The notes: generated from the sequence alone by a model not told the origin. A stretch of DNA of 64,000 nucleotides from Leptolyngbya sp. NIES-2104 (GCF_001485215.1 NZ_BBWW01000003.1:124001-188000); one strand, 5' to 3'. Positions 1 through 9,036 are shown, counted from the stretch's first letter. A program made the numbers and translations.

Positions 1-255
1 AAGGATCTGAAAGAAGTTGAGCGTTGACCATCATTACGCTCAAGTTAGATCAGACAAGAATTCAATACAGCTTCCATCAGACGGACAACAACAAAGATTG
101 GCAAGCGATCGCAAACGATTACTCCGGCAATAATTGAGGACGCATTTTTAGGGCTGCAACCCCTGAAAATTCCAAACTCCTCTTCAAAACTTTCATTGAC
201 GATTTAGCTAAGACGATCACTCAACCTATCAACTCAAATATTGAGAGAGAACATC
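1..255. other. Left edge, no complete gene
   Basis: No complete gene is visible. Frame 1 opens with eight codons and a TGA at 25-27, which could be the tail of a gene lying outside the window but is too short to support. A weak hairpin-like stretch (TTTTTAGGG and CCCCTGAAAA) lies at about 146-170. The promoter of the secreted-protein gene at 256 should lie in the last 100 bases, but I see no convincing -35/-10 pair. Confidence 0.3.
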
Positions 256-633
256 ATGAAAGCATTCCTCACTCGTTCCGCAATTCTTCTGGCTTTGGTA
301 ACTAGCACGACCGCTCATTTCGCCCTCTCTGCATCAGCCGATTCCACAGCTAGTTTGCTTCTCAGTTTGCAATGCGAAGGCGGATACAACGTCAACATCT
401 GGAAAACTAGAACATCAGGAGAACTCCTTTATCGCGCAACCAGTTCCAATGGAAATTTGAGCTTGGGAAGAGGAACAAGCCGAGCCACGGAAGGCGTTCG
501 AGTTTACAAGTTTCAGAATAGCAACTATGAATATTGGGTTTGGGATGGAACACTGAATAGTCAGCAAGCTGGAACACTAGAAGTGTACAAAAACAACAGG
601 ATTCAACGGCAATATGCGTGTATGCAACGTTAG
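256..633 (+). CDS. Small secreted protein of unknown function
   Basis: A 125-residue protein starting at ATG 256, preceded by GAGAGAGAAC as a weak ribosome site. Residues 1-30 form a typical Sec signal peptide: MKAFLTRS, then a hydrophobic core, then an ALSASA-like cleavage region. The mature part of about 95 residues is polar and rich in Asn, Ser, Tyr and Gly, with one Cys near each end (LQCEGG and YACMQR) that could form a disulfide closing a small beta-rich domain. Proteins with the same NVNIWKTRTSGELLYRA-type core occur in Leptolyngbya-like cyanobacteria as uncharacterised secreted proteins (from memory). The next gene, also secreted, begins 40 bases downstream. Function unknown. Confidence 0.75.
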   Translation: MKAFLTRSAILLALVTSTTAHFALSASADSTASLLLSLQCEGGYNVNIWKTRTSGELLYRATSSNGNLSLGRGTSRATEGVRVYKFQNSNYEYWVWDGTLNSQQAGTLEVYKNNRIQRQYACMQR

Positions 634-673
634 TTCGACTTTGCTTACTAAAACACTTATCAGGGGGTTCCCA

Positions 674-931
674 ATGAATCGGAAGCTTTTTTCAATCTCA
701 GCGACAATTCTGTTCGGCGTACTCTTACTGTTCAATTTTCCGTCCTTGGCTCAAGTCTATCCGCAAGTGATTCCCAGAGTCGAAGTGATCAAAACTGCTT
801 ACCGTTTGGTCATTAGCCGACCTCAAGACGATGTGTACGTCCTCTGTCCCACTGACTTCGAGCCTGAGTTGAACTATCTGCGGAATGTGAAGACGATTCA
901 GTGTAAGCCCTTTTCCAGTCTTCAGAAGTAA
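674..931 (+). CDS. Small exported hypothetical protein
   Basis: An 85-residue protein. The ATG at 674 is chosen because a GGGGG purine run lies just upstream and because the protein then begins with a clean signal peptide (MNRKLFSISATILFGVLLLF ending near SLAQ). An in-frame ATG at 614 would add 20 residues that overlap the preceding gene and hide the signal peptide. The mature part is about 60 residues with two Cys (VLCPTDF and TIQCKPF), again suggesting a disulfide. The gene is only 40 bases from the preceding secreted-protein gene and probably shares its transcript. No known domain is recognised. Confidence 0.6.
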   Translation: MNRKLFSISATILFGVLLLFNFPSLAQVYPQVIPRVEVIKTAYRLVISRPQDDVYVLCPTDFEPELNYLRNVKTIQCKPFSSLQK

Positions 932-1177
932 CTTCAAGCAAAATTAATGACTCATACGATCGCAGATGATCTGGATTGGTCGGAGCGGCACTGGCAGAGA
1001 AATCATCTCAATCGCACAGAACTCGATATGCGAGACGTTGTTGTGGGGCTGAGAGAAAATGCGATCTCATGGGTGCGGCTGTATGTAACTGTTCAGTGTG
1101 TCAATGGAAGAACGCGGTCAACAGCTTGGGTTACAACCGCTCGATTAGGTACAGTTGTCATTCTCTATCCTAGCATT

Positions 1178-3630
1178 ATGGGTGTCATGAAGCGGTTCAG
1201 AGATCGTCGTCAGCAGGCGCAACAATGGTATTCCGCTACTGATCTAGCTGGGTTGCTTGGACTGCCCACTGCGCCACACAATGTCACTCGCAAAGCTAAA
1301 CTCGAAGGCTGGCAATCGCGTCCACGTCAGGGGCGCGGAGGTGGTAATGAGTACGCGCTTAGCAGTCTGCCTGCGATCACACAAACTGCTTTAGCTGAGA
1401 GTAACGATCAAAAGGAGCAGAATTCTGCCACATCTTACCCGATCTCAACAGCCCAATCATCTCGGTTTGGATTGAGACCTGAAACAACTATCAGCGATCG
1501 CACTGATGCTTGGTTAGCAATCCTGAGATTGTACGAAACTGAGTTCAACCCTGCCCGCTCCAAAACCAAGTTAGAGCAAGATGTTGCATTTGTTGATGCT
1601 TATAATCAACAACAGTTAGACTTACCCGATTGGGTTTATGCGGTTCTGCCCAAACTCTCCCGCAGTTCACTCAAAGCCAAGCAGAAACTACGTCGTACCG
1701 CCGATCAAATCACAGCTCTCGGCGGCAAGTACGGGCATCGTCGCGGCACAGGCAGAATTGATGCAGACTCTGACCTTCAAGCTGCCATTAAAACCTGTCT
1801 TGCCGCAGGCGGAAAACATTGGGGCGCAAGCCAAATCTATGAAATCTTGCAGCTTGAGTTTGGGTTAGACCCCGGTGAGATTTCACTCGGTCAATTACGC
1901 GATTGGCTACGACGATTTCGTCTGAAACGTCCGCAGGAGTGGGCATTGTTCATGGCTCCAGACCGCGCTAAGGGATTAGTCAGCCCCGCATTTGGATCGC
2001 GATCGCAATCGGTGTTCTACCCCAATCACGTCTGGGAACTTGACTCGATGCGGGTAGATATCAATTGTAAGACTGAAGTTGCTGGAACAGTGCAGTTAAC
2101 TCGCGCCTTTGTGATTGCTTGCGTTGATGTCTTTACTCGACGTGTGATGCTACATGTCACCCATCACTCCGATGCGGAAGCGGTTTGTTTACTGATCGCT
2201 TCCGCGATTCTCAAGTGGGGCGTGCCTGACCACATTCGCACCGACCACGGCAAAGAGTATCTCAGTCGTCGGGTGCAGCGCTTTCTAGCGAACTTACGAG
2301 TAGAAACCGAAGATTTACGCTGCCTGCCCGGACATCCAGAGCAAAAGCCGTTTGTGGAACGCTTCAATCGCACTTTCCAGCATCGGGATTTGGTTAAAAA
2401 TCCCTTCTTTGTCGGGCGTAGTGTGAGCGTTGCCTTTGGCACAGCAAAGCTGCTCGTCAAACGCTACGATCGTCAGAGAATCGTCCTGCCATTGAACTCG
2501 CAATGTCGATCGACGAATTCCAGCGCTGGTGCAATCTCTGGTGCATTGAGTATGAACAACGTCCACACGGACGACCCGGAATTGGACTTGAAGGCAAATC
2601 TCCGCTCGAAGTGTTGGCAGAAGCAACGAGTCAAGGTTGGACACAGCGCACCATCCAAAATCCGCGTGAACTCGATTTCCTCATGATGGCAGCACCTGGG
2701 AAATCGGGACTACGAAAAGTTGGGCGACAAGGGATTTCGGTCGGAGGACGGCTTTATGTTGCGGCAGAACTGGCAACTTGGATTGGCAAGAGTGTCTATG
2801 TTTGCTTCAATCCACGAGAGCCGCGCACTGTTTATCTGTACACCAGTGCTGAACTGAGTCAATTCATCTGTTGTACCGTCTGGCGGGAAGCAGATGACGT
2901 GGATTTAGCTCAGGTTGCGAGTCGAGCGAGACATCTGTATGAAGTTCTACTGCGATCGGTCAACCAAATTCGCAAGCGTGGAAAAGCACTTCTTCGCAAA
3001 TTAGCGGCTGACCCATACCTACTGATTGATCAGACAGCCGAAGCATTAGAGCAAACAATCAACGCCCAACTCCACGATTATCCTGCAATTCAAGCAGTAA
3101 CAGCGGCGATCTCAGCGGCTGACCCTACCTCAAATAGTGAACCACCAATGATAGACCTTGAAGCTTACCATCAAGAACTCAAGCGATTAGAAGCCCAATC
3201 TCAGCAGCAAGCGATTCAACAGGAACAGCAGAGATCGTTGCGCTATGGACTAGAGCAATGGGTCGAGCGGTGGCAACAACAGCAACCTTGCCCAGAATTA
3301 GAACCGAGTGAATTAGAAATCGTGAAACAACGGTTCAATTCGACTGAAGGGAAGGGCTTTCTGGCTGCGGTGACGGCTTCTCCACTTGAAGAGCAGCGAT
3401 TTTGGGATTGGCTCAACGGGAAAACAATTACAACAAGTTCGATCATCGATCGTCGTCCTTTACTCGAAGCGGCACTCAAACAATGGCGTAATGATCAAGC
3501 AATTCCTAATCAGGATAAACAAATGCTACTCGACTACATTCGTGAACCTGAAGGATTGGGTGTTCTGAGAGCGTATACCAATTCCTCAGAAGAATACCAG
3601 TTTCAGATTTGGCTGAGTGCATCAGAGTGA
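1178..3630 (+). pseudogene. MuA-type DDE transposase, frameshifted
   Basis: Start candidates are ATG 1178 and ATG 1187. The open frame reaches back to 947, but the extra 77 residues do not look like the family. The N-terminal part (about 1200-1400) resembles a Mu-type DNA-binding domain (QQWYSATDLAGLLGLP). The integrase core shows all three catalytic acidic residues: Asp in VWELDSM (about 2040), Asp in RTDHGKEY (about 2250) and Glu in KPFVERFNRTFQ (about 2350). After GFVG-like FFVGRSV (about 2402-2421) the frame is lost. The C-terminal half, with the beta-barrel domain (GISVGGRLYVAAEL) and a glutamine-rich tail, continues in another frame, open from 2422 with an ATG at 2503, to the stop at 3630. 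One or more indels between about 2420 and 2500 are needed to join the halves. A programmed shift is possible, but no slippery heptamer was seen. Confidence 0.8.
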
Positions 3631-3669
3631 AAGTTTAGAGTTGTTCGTTGCAATCAAACATCATTTCAA

Positions 3670-4398
3670 ATGAGAACTATGCGCTACAAAATTGTTACTA
3701 CGAAAAACATTGTCAGCTTGTCGAGCGGCTTTCAGGAATCACACAAACGCGAAGTTGGAATTCCAAGAATGGGTTTGATTTACGCGCCCACAGGCTTTGG
3801 CAAAACCACTGCCGCTGCTTGGCTAGTCAATCGCGAAAATGGGGTGTATGTGCGAGCCGTTTCGCTCTGGTCGCCCTCAACCATGCTGATGGCAATGCTG
3901 GCAGAATTGTCGATCGCACCCCCACGGTATCCAGCCCAGATGTTACAAGCGATCGTTGATCAATTAAAGCTGAGCCAGCGTCCGCTTTTTATTGATGAAG
4001 CTGACTACCTGTTTCAAAACTCGCGCATGATCGATGCGGTACGAGATATTCACGATTTGACTGGGCTACCAGTGTGGTTGATTGGGTCACACAAACTCGA
4101 AAAGCAGCTTGCCCGACGCAAGATTATTGCCGGACGCATCTCACAGTGGGTGAACTTCTTGCCCTGTGATCTCGAAGATACCCAAAAGATTGCTCAGGAA
4201 CTGTGTCTGATTGAAGTACAAGCGGATTTGCTTGAACAACTACACAAAGCAGCCAAAGGAAGCATTCGTTTAATCACGGTGGGACTCAGCCGCATTGAAG
4301 CCTTTGCCCGCATCCACAAATGGGACAGCATCAATTCCACGCAATGGGCAGGGCTGCCCTTCTTCTTTACCCGGCAAGTGGACTATCAAGACGACTAA
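3670..4398 (+). CDS. MuB-type AAA+ ATPase, transposition target selector
   Basis: A 242-residue ATPase starting at ATG 3670, 40 bases after the transposase stop. Walker A is APTGFGKTTAA (about residues 39-49) and Walker B is PLFIDEADYL (about 105-114). A sensor-1-like Ser lies in WLIGSHKLEKQ. In Mu-like and Tn7-like elements such proteins bind target DNA as an ATP-dependent filament and activate or direct the transposase. The size and the position directly after the transposase fit this role. A hairpin terminator follows at 4407. Unlike its transposase partner, this gene appears intact. Confidence 0.85.
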   Translation: MRTMRYKIVTTKNIVSLSSGFQESHKREVGIPRMGLIYAPTGFGKTTAAAWLVNRENGVYVRAVSLWSPSTMLMAMLAELSIAPPRYPAQMLQAIVDQLKLSQRPLFIDEADYLFQNSRMIDAVRDIHDLTGLPVWLIGSHKLEKQLARRKIIAGRISQWVNFLPCDLEDTQKIAQELCLIEVQADLLEQLHKAAKGSIRLITVGLSRIEAFARIHKWDSINSTQWAGLPFFFTRQVDYQDD

Positions 4399-4406
4399 GG
4401 CGCGTT

Positions 4407-4423
4407 AAGCGCAGAGCGCTTTT
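4407..4423 (+). terminator. Hairpin after the ATPase gene
   Basis: AAGCGC-AGA-GCGCTT forms a perfect 6-bp stem with a 3-base loop, followed by further T residues, nine bases after the ATPase stop codon. It looks like a short intrinsic terminator or attenuator that would separate transposition genes from the three small genes downstream. Confidence 0.5.
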
Positions 4424-4459
4424 CCAAGGGAACCGCATTCTCTTCGCCACTGCAACATC

Positions 4460-4747
4460 ATGAATATCGAACGTCAAACGTTGATCGATCAATCCCTGAT
4501 TGGTGTGTTTTTATGCACGCAATTGCCGAGTGAGATTCCCACCTGGATCACGATCGAGAGGCGCATCGTAGAGCCTGGGTACTGGGGACAATTCGATTGG
4601 GACGACGAACACATTCAGAGCTTACTCGAACAGTCGAGCGAATGGCTCAACGTTTTACCTGTTTATCTTGCATCGCTCGGATTTGAAGGCGTTGAAGCAG
4701 TCGAGTGGAGAACGATCGATGAATATAGCTCATCCATGGAATCGTAA
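4460..4747 (+). CDS. Unknown small protein of the Mu-like element (1)
   Basis: A 95-residue acidic protein starting at ATG 4460. It is rich in Glu, Asp and Trp (for example WGQFDWDDEHIQ and VEAVEWRTIDEY) and has no signal peptide or membrane segment. Its stop is followed two bases later by the start of the next gene, so the two are probably translationally coupled. I do not recognise a domain. From context it may be an accessory or regulatory protein of the transposable element; its acidic character would allow a DNA-mimic or inhibitor role, but that is only a guess. Confidence 0.6.
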   Translation: MNIERQTLIDQSLIGVFLCTQLPSEIPTWITIERRIVEPGYWGQFDWDDEHIQSLLEQSSEWLNVLPVYLASLGFEGVEAVEWRTIDEYSSSMES

Positions 4748-4749
4748 CT

Positions 4750-5088
4750 ATGAGCAGTCTGATTACTTCCAACTCTAAGTCGCCAGAGCAATTTTATCAG
4801 CAACCCTGCTGGCTCGATATCTGGCTTGACCAATGCAGTACCACGCAACTGGAGTTCTGGAGTCGATTTGATGAGTTTGATGCGTTGGTTCTGCTATCCC
4901 TCCTTGAGCAAGCAGGCTTTGTGACTCGGCTTGGCGATCGTACTCCGCCACATTTCCGGGTTCATCCGACTTACTATCAGAGTCTTAGGTTGTACCGTGT
5001 TGACTTAAAGCCGCCAGTTCCAAGTGTGAAAACGGTAAAACGATATCAGAACACGCTGCCTTTTCGCAATACGGTGGGGCGGATGTGA
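4750..5088 (+). CDS. Unknown small protein of the Mu-like element (2)
   Basis: A 112-residue protein starting at ATG 4750, two bases after the preceding stop. The middle (FDALVLLSLLEQAGFVTRLG, then RVHPTYYQSLRLYRVDL) looks like a compact alpha/beta or winged-helix-like fold: two helices, a turn, then strands. The C-terminal tail is basic (VKTVKRYQN). This would suit a small DNA-binding regulator, but no family is recognised. The next gene begins six bases after its stop, giving a three-gene string. Confidence 0.55.
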   Translation: MSSLITSNSKSPEQFYQQPCWLDIWLDQCSTTQLEFWSRFDEFDALVLLSLLEQAGFVTRLGDRTPPHFRVHPTYYQSLRLYRVDLKPPVPSVKTVKRYQNTLPFRNTVGRM

Positions 5089-5094
5089 ACGAGT

Positions 5095-5352
5095 ATGCGA
5101 ATCTTGCAAACGTCTAGCATTGGTCAACTGCAAGCCTGCTCCAACACGAGCAATGAGCTAGCTCGACGAATTGTGTCACAGCTTTATCGATTCGACTATT
5201 TGCGGCTGCAACAGCAGTACCATCCGTATTTTGCAGGCAATGAAGATGTCTATTGCCTGGTCCGCAATACTGGAGCGAAAGCGCCATTGCTGTTCGCGTC
5301 TGGAGTTCTTTACGATCCGAATACGCACCAAATCTATCAAGCAAAAGGATAA
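5095..5352 (+). CDS. Unknown small protein of the Mu-like element (3)
   Basis: An 85-residue protein starting at ATG 5095, six bases after the preceding stop. It begins with a helical, Gln- and Asn-rich segment (SIGQLQACSNTSNELARR) and ends with an apparent beta-rich part (VYCLVRNTGAKAPLLF). No domain is recognised and no membrane segment is visible. It is the last gene before the repeat-containing, gene-free stretch that probably holds the right end of the element. Confidence 0.5.
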   Translation: MRILQTSSIGQLQACSNTSNELARRIVSQLYRFDYLRLQQQYHPYFAGNEDVYCLVRNTGAKAPLLFASGVLYDPNTHQIYQAKG

Positions 5353-5831
5353 ACTTTGAACGGGTTAGCAAGCTGTGATCAAAATAAGGATCAGCATCTG
5401 CGACACATTCGGTGATCGATCGTGATCCGATCAGTGCAATCGTAGCTGTCTATCTGTTCAAGAAAGCGCACAAGATAGAGAAAGATAGGGTTCGGGATAG
5501 TCTTAGAAACGAACAGATAGAGTTCGGGATAGAGTTCGATCTCTTTTGGGTCTACGTTCCAGTTGAATGTGCTTGAAGAGCTAGACATCGTAGGGGATTG
5601 AGCGACCTGAGATCGTGCCACAAGGGGTCAAAACTATTTCACACCGAACAAGAAATCAAGCCTTTCCAGCCTTCTCGGTTGAGCTTGAAAGGATATAAAG
5701 TGAACAATCAAGAAATTCTCAAAATTCTGCCCCGTCTAGGTTATAGCGATTGAGACTTGGAAATTGTAAGCGAGGTCAAAGATAGGGTTTGACATAGATC
5801 GAGATCTCGAATTACATCGATCTCTACAGAG
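5353..5831. other. Gene-free stretch with repeats, likely element end
   Basis: No convincing gene. Reverse-strand open frames at 5391-5621 arise from the GATAG repeats and do not look like protein. A 17-codon GTG frame at about 5701, preceded by AAAGGA, is too short to support. The stretch holds the three 20-bp repeats listed separately and AT-rich sequence. Confidence 0.4.
5481..5797 (+). repeat. Three copies of a GATAGgGTTcgggATAG repeat
   Basis: Copies lie at 5481-5500 (AAAGATAGGGTTCGGGATAG), 5513-5532 (ACAGATAGAGTTCGGGATAG) and 5778-5797 (AAAGATAGGGTTTGACATAG), all in the same orientation. The first two start 32 bases apart and differ at two positions; the third differs at three positions from the first. 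A shorter AAGATAGAG copy sits at 5472. Repeated 20-22 bp sites next to a Mu-like operon are what transposase-binding end sites look like, but they could also be iterons or regulator sites. Confidence 0.55.
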
Positions 5832-6317
5832 ATGGTGGCTCATCAGAATGAACTGACTGAAGCTTTAATGAGTAAAAAAACTTATTTTGGTGACAGAAAA
5901 TTTGAAGTTGAGCCGCAAAAATACCCTCGATTCAGAAAGTTTCGTGATCGTGCTAGTGAACGCGCAAAAAAGACTAAGGCGCTCGGCGACAAACCGAGCG
6001 CAAAATCTGAAACAACTGTTACCTATGACACAAACTTGTATGCTGCAAATACAGCAGAAGCGTGTGGTACTTACAATTATCCAAAGCCTAATGTCAATCC
6101 ACCGTATAACTATTATCAAATGAGTAATCCGGCTGGTTGGCTAACGAGTAACGGTTTTCACTTAACAAAATATTACGCGGCTTTTCTAGGTAGCTATGGG
6201 AATAGCTATACCCGTCCTACTTTCTACAGCGGTGTGCAGGGAACTTGCGATTCACCAAAATTTCGAGATGAAGGAAAAACAGAAACAGGTACAAAGAAAG
6301 GGTGGCTACTCGTATAA
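5832..6317 (+). CDS. Hypothetical Tyr-rich protein, possibly frameshifted
   Basis: A 161-residue frame from ATG 5832; ATG 5868 (MSKKTYFGDRKF) is an alternative start, and neither has a clear ribosome site. The N-terminal third is strongly basic (RFRKFRDRASERAKKTK). The remainder is rich in Tyr, Asn, Pro and Gly with two Cys. Right after the stop, the neighbouring frame continues with a similar Tyr/Trp-rich sequence (YFPYLGWEDYVYWWHRTY) to a TAA at 6427-6429. One missing base near 6300 (AAAGGGTGG) would join them into a protein of about 198 residues. No known domain, signal peptide or membrane segment. Confidence 0.45.
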   Translation: MVAHQNELTEALMSKKTYFGDRKFEVEPQKYPRFRKFRDRASERAKKTKALGDKPSAKSETTVTYDTNLYAANTAEACGTYNYPKPNVNPPYNYYQMSNPAGWLTSNGFHLTKYYAAFLGSYGNSYTRPTFYSGVQGTCDSPKFRDEGKTETGTKKGWLLV

Positions 6318-6433
6318 CATGATTATTCAGTTCAAGGAACCGAATCCTGAAATTTGGGAGAGCTATTATGGCTACTTTCCCTATCTTGGATGGGAAGATT
6401 ACGTTTACTGGTGGCACAGAACTTACTAACTCT

Positions 6434-7784
6434 AATGTCAAATAATCCCTAGAAAATCTCCAGCAAAACTGTTGAAGTAATTAGAGAACAGTTCAATAAT
6501 AGATTTGATGCACTGTAGCGTACTCCGCCTGAATCCCCAGTGTCTTGCTCAACTACTGTTGCAAGCTCCATAGCATTTGAACTTAATTGGCTCTGCTAAT
6601 CGCTGTTTCAACCGCTCCACTGCCCAAGCGAAAGCTAACCCTTGGTCTGCCTGTGCTACCAAATCAACTGATACCTGCGACAGATAGTGCATCTATGATA
6701 AAGCTAAAACCAGTTACAGAAGCAACGGTATGCGTAGTTAAATCGGCAATGAGTTCGTCCACTTTATTTTGCAGTTGAATCAGGTTCTGAAACAGTGCCC
6801 AGCGCAAATCCTTCTTCAAGTGCTGCCACAACCGTTCGATTGGATTCAATTCAGGACAATAAGGCGGTTGAAAGAGCAAAATAATGTTGTCAGGGATGAC
6901 CAGATCCTTGGCTTTATGGAAAGCCCCGTTATCGACTTGGAGAATGTTGAGACTATCGGGATAGGCTTGAGAGAATTGTTCAAGAAACAATTGGTAGCAC
7001 TCGCTATCAACATGCGTGAATTGCAGGAAGAACTGCTGTCCAGTGATTGGTTCTACTGCCCCATAGATCCAAAAGGCGTTGAACTGCCATTGCCAGATAC
7101 CCAATGGTTTCACGCCTAAACTTGTGATCAAGCGTCCAACTGTCGTCTTTAACCCAAACCGACTTTCGTCCTGGGCAAAGTAGCGAAGTTGCTTAAATTC
7201 CGGTTTTACAATTGCTGCATACTGTTTGAGCAGGATCAGGTCGTCGCTGAGGTTTGCTTAAATGCCTCAAGGGCTTCAGAATTCTGCTTGGCATGAACCG
7301 GACGGGCGGCTTTCAACTTTGCGCCCAAGCGATATCGCACCAGATGATGCACTGTCGCATACTCGGCTTCCACGTTCAAGGTTTCGGACAACCACTGCTG
7401 CACTTGCGTGTAACTGCCGAAGCCTGTCTCCGGATCATCCAAGCGCCGTTTTAAGCTGTCCACTGCCCAAGCCGGAATCACTTGGGGTCGTCCCGGACTG
7501 TGCCGAGTTTCGAGCAAGCCTGCGAGTCCGTTCTGCGGTACTGGCTCAACCAGCGTTGGACGCTGCCTCGATTCCGTCCGACGACTTTTGCAATTTCGCG
7601 AATGCTTATCGCATTTGGTAACTTCAGCAAGTACAACACTTGCAATCGCTCTTTTAGATTTGGATTGCGTTGCTGTTGAATTAAGGCTTCGAGTTCTGCT
7701 ACGGTTTCTCGGATTTCGATGCGGGTAACACCTGCCATTGCTGCTTTTCTCTATAGGGCAGAACTCAGTATCTCATTTGTCACT
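6434..7784 (-). mobile_element. IS630-family insertion sequence, degraded
   Basis: The only gene is a broken IS630-type transposase on the reverse strand. Candidate imperfect terminal inverted repeats are AATGTCAAATAAT at 6434-6446 and the complement of CTCATTTGTCACT at 7772-7784; 9 of 13 positions match. IS630 elements normally insert at TA, and a TA lies at 6433-6434. The ends are weak and should be treated as provisional. Confidence 0.5.
6664..7738 (-). pseudogene. IS630-family transposase in three frames
   Basis: The reading order on the reverse strand is 7738 to about 7500 (helix-turn-helix part: ISIREIAKVVGRNRGSVQRW), about 7517 to 7240 (linker part: GRPQVIPAWAVDSLKRRL), then about 7235 to 6664 (catalytic part). 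The catalytic Asp residues lie in AQDESRFGL and LQVDNGAFHK, and the Glu in NPIERLWQHLKK, so the DDE triad is preserved. Many cyanobacterial IS630 elements use one frameshift between two frames. Here two shifts are needed (near 7500 and near 7240), so this copy is probably dead. It lies between the Tyr-rich hypothetical and a truncated gene at 7888. Confidence 0.8.
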
Positions 7785-8084
7785 CTCTTTTTTCAATTTG
7801 GTATGAGCACCATGCAGCGATCGCGGTTGTGGGAGACTTGTCATTGTCGTTCGATTCCACATTCTATCAATCGAGGTCAGCAAAATCATGCCGTTATTTT
7901 TAGTCACCAGCGTCATGACCGAAGGGGTGGATTCTGCGATCGAGATCTTAGGGGTATTTCATAGCAGCATAGATTGAAATGACACTTGTAGAGGCTCTGC
8001 CCGATCGCAATCAATCACGAGATCAGATTTATGGGCATTCGATGCAGATCTACTGAAAAAGCTTTCGCTGATTCCTCCTGAATA
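7785..8084. other. Gene-poor stretch with one very short frame
   Basis: The only candidate is the 29-codon frame at 7888-7977 described separately. Nothing else recognisable is present. Confidence 0.4.
7888..7977 (+). pseudogene. Possible truncated cyanobacterial MPLFLVTS-type protein
   Basis: A 29-codon frame begins ATG 7888 with MPLFLVTSVMTEGVDSAIEI and ends at TGA 7975-7977. An N-terminus of this MPLFLVTS kind is found in longer uncharacterised cyanobacterial proteins (from memory). If so, only the start of such a gene is left here beside the insertion sequence. It is too short for a firm call. Confidence 0.25.
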
Positions 8085-8912
8085 TTAGATCTCAATCTGA
8101 CTGAGGAGCCGCATCGTTTCCAGACTTTCTCGTCCAGTCTGTTCTCGTCCCATCTGCTGATACCAGTGCTGCAACGATCGGAGGACTACATCTCGGAATG
8201 GATGACTGGAATCAAGCTGCATCAGTTCTTGAATCGCCGCACGTTGGGCTGCTCCTCGACTGAGTAATCTCAACCACAATGTCTCCGCAGTGGGGGGAAG
8301 TTCGCGGGTTAGCACGATCGTCGTACACCAAATTGGTGCTAGCTCATACAGTCCTGCAACATTGCGATGATTAGGTTCCGCACCCCAACCTGCTAATTGC
8401 TTTTCGGTCATACTGGGAACCACTACGATCAATTGCTTTTCGAGTTCCTCAGTTTCATCCTCACTGGAGTCCTCGATCATGGAGTCATCGCCAGACATTG
8501 CATCGATGGGAAGGATGCCACCATCGGATTCGACTTGCCAGCGCAACCCGTTGCCAAAACATTTTCTGAAGTTTCGAGTCGTGGGGATGGAGCGCAGCGT
8601 CTCGATGATGCACGGTGCAGTGATCAATGCTCCCAAAAGTCCCAGTGCTGTTCTGGATTGCTCTAAATTAGGTTCAAATAGCACATCGACTAGTTCTGCT
8701 TCTGCAACGATTTCAGGACTGACCCACACTGAGGGCTGATTTGCAGTCAATGTCTCTAAGACCGTCGTCCCGAAATTGGAGCGCGAAGGATATTTATGCA
8801 CTCTCAGAGTCGGAGCGCGGGGGACGGGTTCATCGAGGTAGACAGTTCCAAACTCGGCAAGTAAGGTCGCCCAGTAGTGTTGAGCAAAGCGAGTAAAGGA
8901 TGGGCGTGACAT
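8085..8912 (-). CDS. Conserved cyanobacterial protein of unknown function
   Basis: A 275-residue protein. The ATG at 8912 (MSRPSFTRF) is preferred over the TTG two codons upstream. The N-terminal half has VWVSPEIVAEAELVDVLFEP and a LGLLGALITAPCIIE stretch. The middle (about residues 145-160) is an acidic linker of Asp, Glu and Ser. The C-terminal half reads LIVVVPSMTEKQLAGWGAEP, then TTIVLTRELPPTAETLWLRL and LLSRGAAQRAAIQELMQL. The last segments resemble a large family of uncharacterised cyanobacterial proteins whose ends look like the tail of Rpn-type PD-(D/E)XK nuclease proteins (from memory). I see no clear nuclease motif, so no function is assigned. Monocistronic; an AT-rich gap of about 120 bases separates it from the divergent gene at 9037. 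Confidence 0.65.
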   Translation of the reverse strand: MSRPSFTRFAQHYWATLLAEFGTVYLDEPVPRAPTLRVHKYPSRSNFGTTVLETLTANQPSVWVSPEIVAEAELVDVLFEPNLEQSRTALGLLGALITAPCIIETLRSIPTTRNFRKCFGNGLRWQVESDGGILPIDAMSGDDSMIEDSSEDETEELEKQLIVVVPSMTEKQLAGWGAEPNHRNVAGLYELAPIWCTTIVLTRELPPTAETLWLRLLSRGAAQRAAIQELMQLDSSHPFRDVVLRSLQHWYQQMGREQTGRESLETMRLLSQIEI

Positions 8913-9036
8913 GATCAAACCTCGCAGTCAGTGTTACTACTTCTAATGCTAAAGCGAGTTGCCGTCAAGGCAAGATAAAGTGTTTGATCGAAGAGATTTG
9001 AACTAAAACTGTTCCCATTGCAGAATTTAACGTACA

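Larger units (their letters stand above)
1178..5797 (+). mobile_element. Mu-like transposable element (approximate extent)
   Basis: A transposase of the MuA/retroviral-integrase type, a MuB-type ATPase and three tightly packed small genes all read in the + direction, followed by a gene-free stretch with three copies of a 20-bp repeat. This is the core layout of Mu-like elements. No Cas protein, TniQ or guide array was found, so it is not a CRISPR-associated transposon in its present form. The ends were not located: no convincing long inverted repeat was found between the region left of 1178 and the repeats at 5481-5797, so both limits are estimates. The transposase is frameshifted, so the copy is probably immobile. 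Confidence 0.55.

Noticed and set aside
947-1177. N-terminal extension of the Mu-like transposase, or a separate small gene
   Set aside because: The frame is open but the sequence does not resemble the family before about 1187, has no ribosome site at 947, and the DNA-binding domain starts right after ATG 1178/1187.
5391-5621. Reverse-strand 76-codon frame
   Set aside because: Its sequence is produced by the GATAG repeats; no ribosome site and no protein-like composition outside them.
1178-5830. CRISPR-associated (Tn7-like, type V-K) transposon
   Set aside because: The transposase and ATPase could suggest it, but there is no TniQ, no Cas12k and no array in or near the element. The repeats at 5481-5797 are 20 bp and irregularly spaced, not CRISPR-like.
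8085-8912. Rpn-type recombination nuclease
   Set aside because: The C-terminal half is reminiscent of proteins that carry Rpn domains, but no PD-(D/E)XK catalytic pattern is visible.
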